Source of the DNA: Pseudomonadota bacterium
GTDB taxonomy: Bacteria > Myxococcota > Myxococcia > Myxococcales > Myxococcaceae
Assembly: GCA_023424585.1 (NCBI GenBank)
Contig: JAFADT010000710.1
Location: forward strand, 1 to 8,157
Direction: 5' to 3'
Length of the DNA stretch: 8,157 nt
The notes under the pieces are model-generated. The model had not been told where the DNA came from and searched no databases. It saw only the letters and a list, made by a program, of their open reading frames with translations. Each line of letters begins with the position of its first letter. Positions within the stretch are counted from its first letter, which is position 1. Below, piece after piece: positions 5,981-8,157 of the stretch. The position numbers and the translations under genes were made by a program.

Positions 5981-7060
5981 ATGCCGACTCCCTCCAGGTT
6001 GCTCCCGCATTCCATCGTCCTCGCCGTGTCCGTGGGGTGCGTGCTGCTGGGGGGAGGTCGCGAGGCCCGGGCCCAGGGCCCGGCGAGCCCGGAGGCCCGC
6101 AGCGACGGCGCGCTCGTGGCGCGCCAGCCGTGTCAGCTCCTGCACCGGACGTATGCGCAGTTCGTGTCCTTCATGCGGGAGGGCGAGCCCGCGCTCCAGC
6201 CAGAGGTGTTCCAGCGCGTCTTCACGCGGCAGGTGCATGACGCGCTGGTGGGTGGCACCGAGGTGGTGTGCGAGAAGGTGGAGTACCTGAGCGACGGGCT
6301 GCGCGTGAAGGGCGTGCTGGTGAGGCCCCGCGGCGGCCCAGCCAGGGTGAAGCACCCCGCCGTCATCTACCTGCGCGGCGGATTTGGCGAGGCGGGCCGC
6401 ATCCTCTTCTGGAACCTGATGGAGTTCGCGGTGCTGGCCCGGAGGGGCTACGTCGTCGTCGCCACCGAGTATCGCGGGAATCACGGAGGGGAGGGGCACG
6501 ACGAGGCCGGCGGCGCGGACGTGCGCGATGTGCTCAACCTCATCCCCCTGCTCGAAGGACAGCCGGACGTGGACGCGTCGCGCATCGGTTTGTATGGGTG
6601 GAGTCGGGGCGCGCTGATGGCCTACCTGACGCTCGCGCGCACGGAGCGCATCGCCGCCGCCGTCGTGGGGGCCGCGCCCACGGACGCCTTCCGCATGGTG
6701 GCCGCGCGCCCGGAGCTGGAGACCGAGGTGCTGGCGAAGCAGGTGCCGGGCTACGCCGCCAACCGCGCCTCCCTCCTCCAGGCCCGCTCTCCCTCCCGAT
6801 GGGCGGAGTTGTTGCCCGCGCACACGCCCCTGTTGCTCCTCCAGGGCACGGCGGACTGGCGCGTGGCCCCGGACGAGGCGCTGACCATGGCCCAGCACCT
6901 GCTCGCAGCCCGGCGGCCCTTCCGGCTCGTGCTCTTCGAAGGCGGGGACCACCTGCTCAACGAACACGCCGCGGAGACGCAGCGCCTGGTGGGGGACTGG
7001 CTGGACCGCTACGTGCGCGACCGCGTGCCGTTCCCCCCGCTCGAGCCCCACGGCCGGTAG
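5981..7060 (+). CDS. Secreted S9-type (prolyl oligopeptidase-like) alpha/beta hydrolase
   Basis: A 359-residue exported serine hydrolase. The signal peptide (SIVLAVSVGCVLLGGG core) has a likely AxA cleavage, ARA before Gln32. The mature part has a short N-terminal helical region and then an alpha/beta-hydrolase fold: YLRGGFGE (130-137) as the probable oxyanion loop, ATEYRGNHGG (161-170), the nucleophile elbow GWSRG with Ser208, GTADWR with Asp292, and GGDHLL with His324. The triad order and spacing fit family S9 peptidases or related esterases. The usual N-terminal propeller of true prolyl oligopeptidases is absent, so this is a single-domain acyl-hydrolase or dipeptidyl-peptidase-like enzyme; its substrate cannot be read from sequence. 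The ATG at 5981 has GGAGG almost adjacent, which is unusually close spacing, but the signal peptide requires a start here. It converges on rpmB with 35 nt between the stops. Confidence 0.88.
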   Translation: MPTPSRLLPHSIVLAVSVGCVLLGGGREARAQGPASPEARSDGALVARQPCQLLHRTYAQFVSFMREGEPALQPEVFQRVFTRQVHDALVGGTEVVCEKVEYLSDGLRVKGVLVRPRGGPARVKHPAVIYLRGGFGEAGRILFWNLMEFAVLARRGYVVVATEYRGNHGGEGHDEAGGADVRDVLNLIPLLEGQPDVDASRIGLYGWSRGALMAYLTLARTERIAAAVVGAAPTDAFRMVAARPELETEVLAKQVPGYAANRASLLQARSPSRWAELLPAHTPLLLLQGTADWRVAPDEALTMAQHLLAARRPFRLVLFEGGDHLLNEHAAETQRLVGDWLDRYVRDRVPFPPLEPHGR

Positions 7061-7095
7061 GCCGCGCGCGTTGACTCGCGTCGAGGAGGGACGGG

Positions 7096-7332
7096 TCAGA
7101 GCTTGACGCCCTGGGCCCGCAGCTCGCTCACGACGCGGTCGATGCCACGCCGGTTGATGATGCGCATCCCGTGCGCGCTCACACGCAGCCGCACGAAGCG
7201 GTCGAGGCTGGGCACCCAGAAGCGGTGCCACTGGAGATTCGGCAGGGAGCGCCGCTTCGTCCTGTTGTTGGAGTGAGACACGTTGTTGCCGACGAGCGGC
7301 CCCTTGCCGGTGACCTGACAGACCTTGGACAT
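7096..7332 (-). CDS. rpmB: 50S ribosomal protein L28, form without zinc-binding cysteine pairs
   Basis: A 78-residue protein that aligns end to end with E. coli L28 from memory: it starts [10 protein letters not shown], then [34 protein letters not shown] and IINRRGID. It binds 23S rRNA in the large subunit. Only one Cys (C5) is present, so it is the C-minus type that does not need zinc; C-plus L28 proteins carry CxxC pairs at both ends. Many bacteria encode both forms and express the C-minus copy under zinc starvation through Zur, but C-minus L28 is also the only copy in some proteobacteria. The start ATG at 7332 has GAGGA seven nt upstream, overlapping the stop codon of the DUF1826 gene, so translation is probably coupled. 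No Zur-like AT-rich palindrome lies in the 10-nt gap, so control would come from a promoter further upstream. Confidence 0.96.
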   Translation of the reverse strand: MSKVCQVTGKGPLVGNNVSHSNNRTKRRSLPNLQWHRFWVPSLDRFVRLRVSAHGMRIINRRGIDRVVSELRAQGVKL

Positions 7333-7342
7333 GATGGTTTCC

Positions 7343-7993
7343 TCAAATCGCTTCGATGGAGAGAAGGAGGCGCCGCATCCCGTCCTTCGCGATGGCGGGG
7401 GAGCGGTGGACGGCGCCGTTGCCGGTGTTTCCGGGCCACGCCTCGCCCTTGAGGAGCGCGACGTCGAAGCGCTCCAGGGACTGGATGGGCGCTCGCGGAC
7501 GCGCCACCTCGCCTGTGACGCCCAGCGCGCTTCGGACGACATGGGCGTTCTCCAGCCACTCGGTGGCGGGGCCCGCATAGGTGCACAGCAGCCGTATCCC
7601 CACCCGGTCCACGTGGAAGCGCGGGCACATGTCCCGAGCCAGCGTGTGCAGCCGCACGCCGAGCGCGTCGGCGCCCAGCAGGTCGACGTAGAGCCGCAGG
7701 AGGAAGTTCAGGTCCTCCACCCACGCGTCGAACAGCGGGCCTCCGGGCAGCTCCGGCAGCCAGCCGCGCAGGTCCAGGGCGTCGCCGCGCACGCGCGCGA
7801 CGATGTCCAGTGGCGGCCCCTCGGCCAGCCGCATGAGCCAGGCCGACAACTGGCTGTCGAGCCCCCGGCGCCAGACACAGAGGTTGACGCCGTCGCGGTA
7901 GATGTCGGTGAGCTCCTCGGGCGACCACACGAAGCGGTGCGCGCCGGAAGGAGCCTCTTCCTCGGAGGGCCGTGACAGGGCGGGGCGCATCAC
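7343..7993 (-). CDS. DUF1826 family protein
   Basis: A 216-residue soluble protein of a family without assigned activity. The conserved core shows [13 protein letters not shown] (119-131 from the GTG start), [16 protein letters not shown] (134-149) and KGEAWPGN...AVHRSP (182-199) followed by RRLLLSIE. I recognise this as DUF1826, whose genes often neighbour COG0523/CobW GTPases and zinc-independent ribosomal proteins in Zur-controlled loci. H127-x-D129 with distal H196 and the following Arg (207/208) resembles the iron and 2-oxoglutarate ligands of the dioxygenase superfamily; this is inference. Start: GTG at 7993 has GGAG at seven nt and forms a GTGA overlap with the preceding gene. ATG at 7990 is the alternative, one residue shorter. 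It ends 10 nt before rpmB, so both lie in one operon. Confidence 0.8.
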   Translation of the reverse strand: MMRPALSRPSEEEAPSGAHRFVWSPEELTDIYRDGVNLCVWRRGLDSQLSAWLMRLAEGPPLDIVARVRGDALDLRGWLPELPGGPLFDAWVEDLNFLLRLYVDLLGADALGVRLHTLARDMCPRFHVDRVGIRLLCTYAGPATEWLENAHVVRSALGVTGEVARPRAPIQSLERFDVALLKGEAWPGNTGNGAVHRSPAIAKDGMRRLLLSIEAI

Positions 7994-8157
7994 GCCACCG
8001 CTCCCCCGGGAGCGGCGTCCGCGGTCCGCGCCTGCCCCCAGCCAACGGATGGCTCCACGGGCCGCGCAACCCCGCGGCCCCGCGCGGCGGGCGCAGCCTC
8101 CTCGAACGTTCCGCGCGCGGCACGGAAGCGGTGGGCGCGCGGCCCGTGCCGCAGCGC
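7990..8157 (-). CDS. C-terminal end of an unidentified protein (cut by window edge)
   Basis: The last 55 codons of a gene that enters from the right edge and stops with TGA at 7992-7990, overlapping the DUF1826 start by four bases (GTGA). Third codon positions are strongly G/C, consistent with real coding. The peptide contains HRFRAARGTFEEA and then an Ala/Gly/Pro-rich tail, which I do not recognise. From known DUF1826 neighbourhoods a COG0523 (CobW-like) GTPase would be a candidate, but nothing in the visible tail proves this. Confidence 0.55.
   Translation of the reverse strand, partial: ALRHGPRAHRFRAARGTFEEAAPAARGRGVARPVEPSVGWGQARTADAAPGGAVA

Noticed and set aside
7066..7080. Possible bidirectional terminator between the hydrolase and rpmB
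   Set aside because: Only about four base pairs (CGCG/CGCG) around TTGACT and no T run; too weak to call.
5648..7231. Long minus-strand frame antisense to the MerC-like and hydrolase genes
   Set aside because: The plus-strand hydrolase has a complete catalytic triad and signal peptide; the antisense translation has no recognisable features.
8001..8014. GCTCCC-CC-GGGAGC palindrome
   Set aside because: The loop is too short for a normal terminator hairpin, and it lies inside the coding end of the upstream gene next to the DUF1826 ribosome site.
7333..8157. Zur-type operator
   Set aside because: I looked for an AT-rich palindrome of the GTTATA-N-TATAAC kind upstream of rpmB and DUF1826 and found none inside the window; it may lie beyond the right edge.

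Overview
The window looks like chromosomal DNA from a myxobacterium (Myxococcus/Corallococcus-like). The basis is strong G/C bias at third codon positions, a delta-proteobacterial style outer-membrane porin, a HAF-repeat lipoprotein with His/Cys-rich knuckles, and secreted hydrolases. The assignment to Myxococcales is inference from style and was not tested by a search.

Left third (1-3269, minus strand): an acetate-uptake operon read right to left. It runs from an outer-membrane porin to acetyl-CoA synthetase (acs) to a DUF485 inner-membrane protein that runs off the left edge. Gaps are 11 and 24 nt, with one Shine-Dalgarno overlapping the preceding stop codon. In many proteobacteria the next gene would be the acetate permease actP. 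Together these would move acetate through the outer membrane, across the inner membrane, and trap it as acetyl-CoA.

Intergenic region (3270-3735): about 465 bases with no convincing gene, separating divergent units. It holds a cluster of GTAAC/GTTAC half-sites on the porin side and an AT-rich island with a TTTTG/CAAAA inverted repeat on the right side.

Centre (3736-7060, plus strand): a 500-residue lipoprotein with four tandem 34-residue Cys/His-rich knuckles followed by a HAF-repeat domain that appears to close into a seven-bladed propeller. After it come a GC-rich terminator-like hairpin, a leader with an 11-bp inverted repeat, a small four-helix MerC-like membrane protein with a CxxCPxC motif, and a secreted S9-type alpha/beta hydrolase with an intact Ser-Asp-His triad.

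Right end (7096-8157, minus strand): the C-terminal end of an unidentified gene, a DUF1826 protein and ribosomal protein L28 (rpmB, form without zinc-binding cysteine pairs), joined by a 4-nt overlap and a 10-nt gap. L28 without zinc ligands next to DUF1826 resembles the zinc-limitation (Zur/COG0523) modules of other proteobacteria. The regulator site, if present, lies beyond the right edge.

The most interesting parts are the His/Cys knuckle plus propeller lipoprotein, the MerC-like protein with its possible structured leader, and the L28-DUF1826 pair, where DUF1826 shows an HxD...H pattern suggestive of a non-haem iron site.
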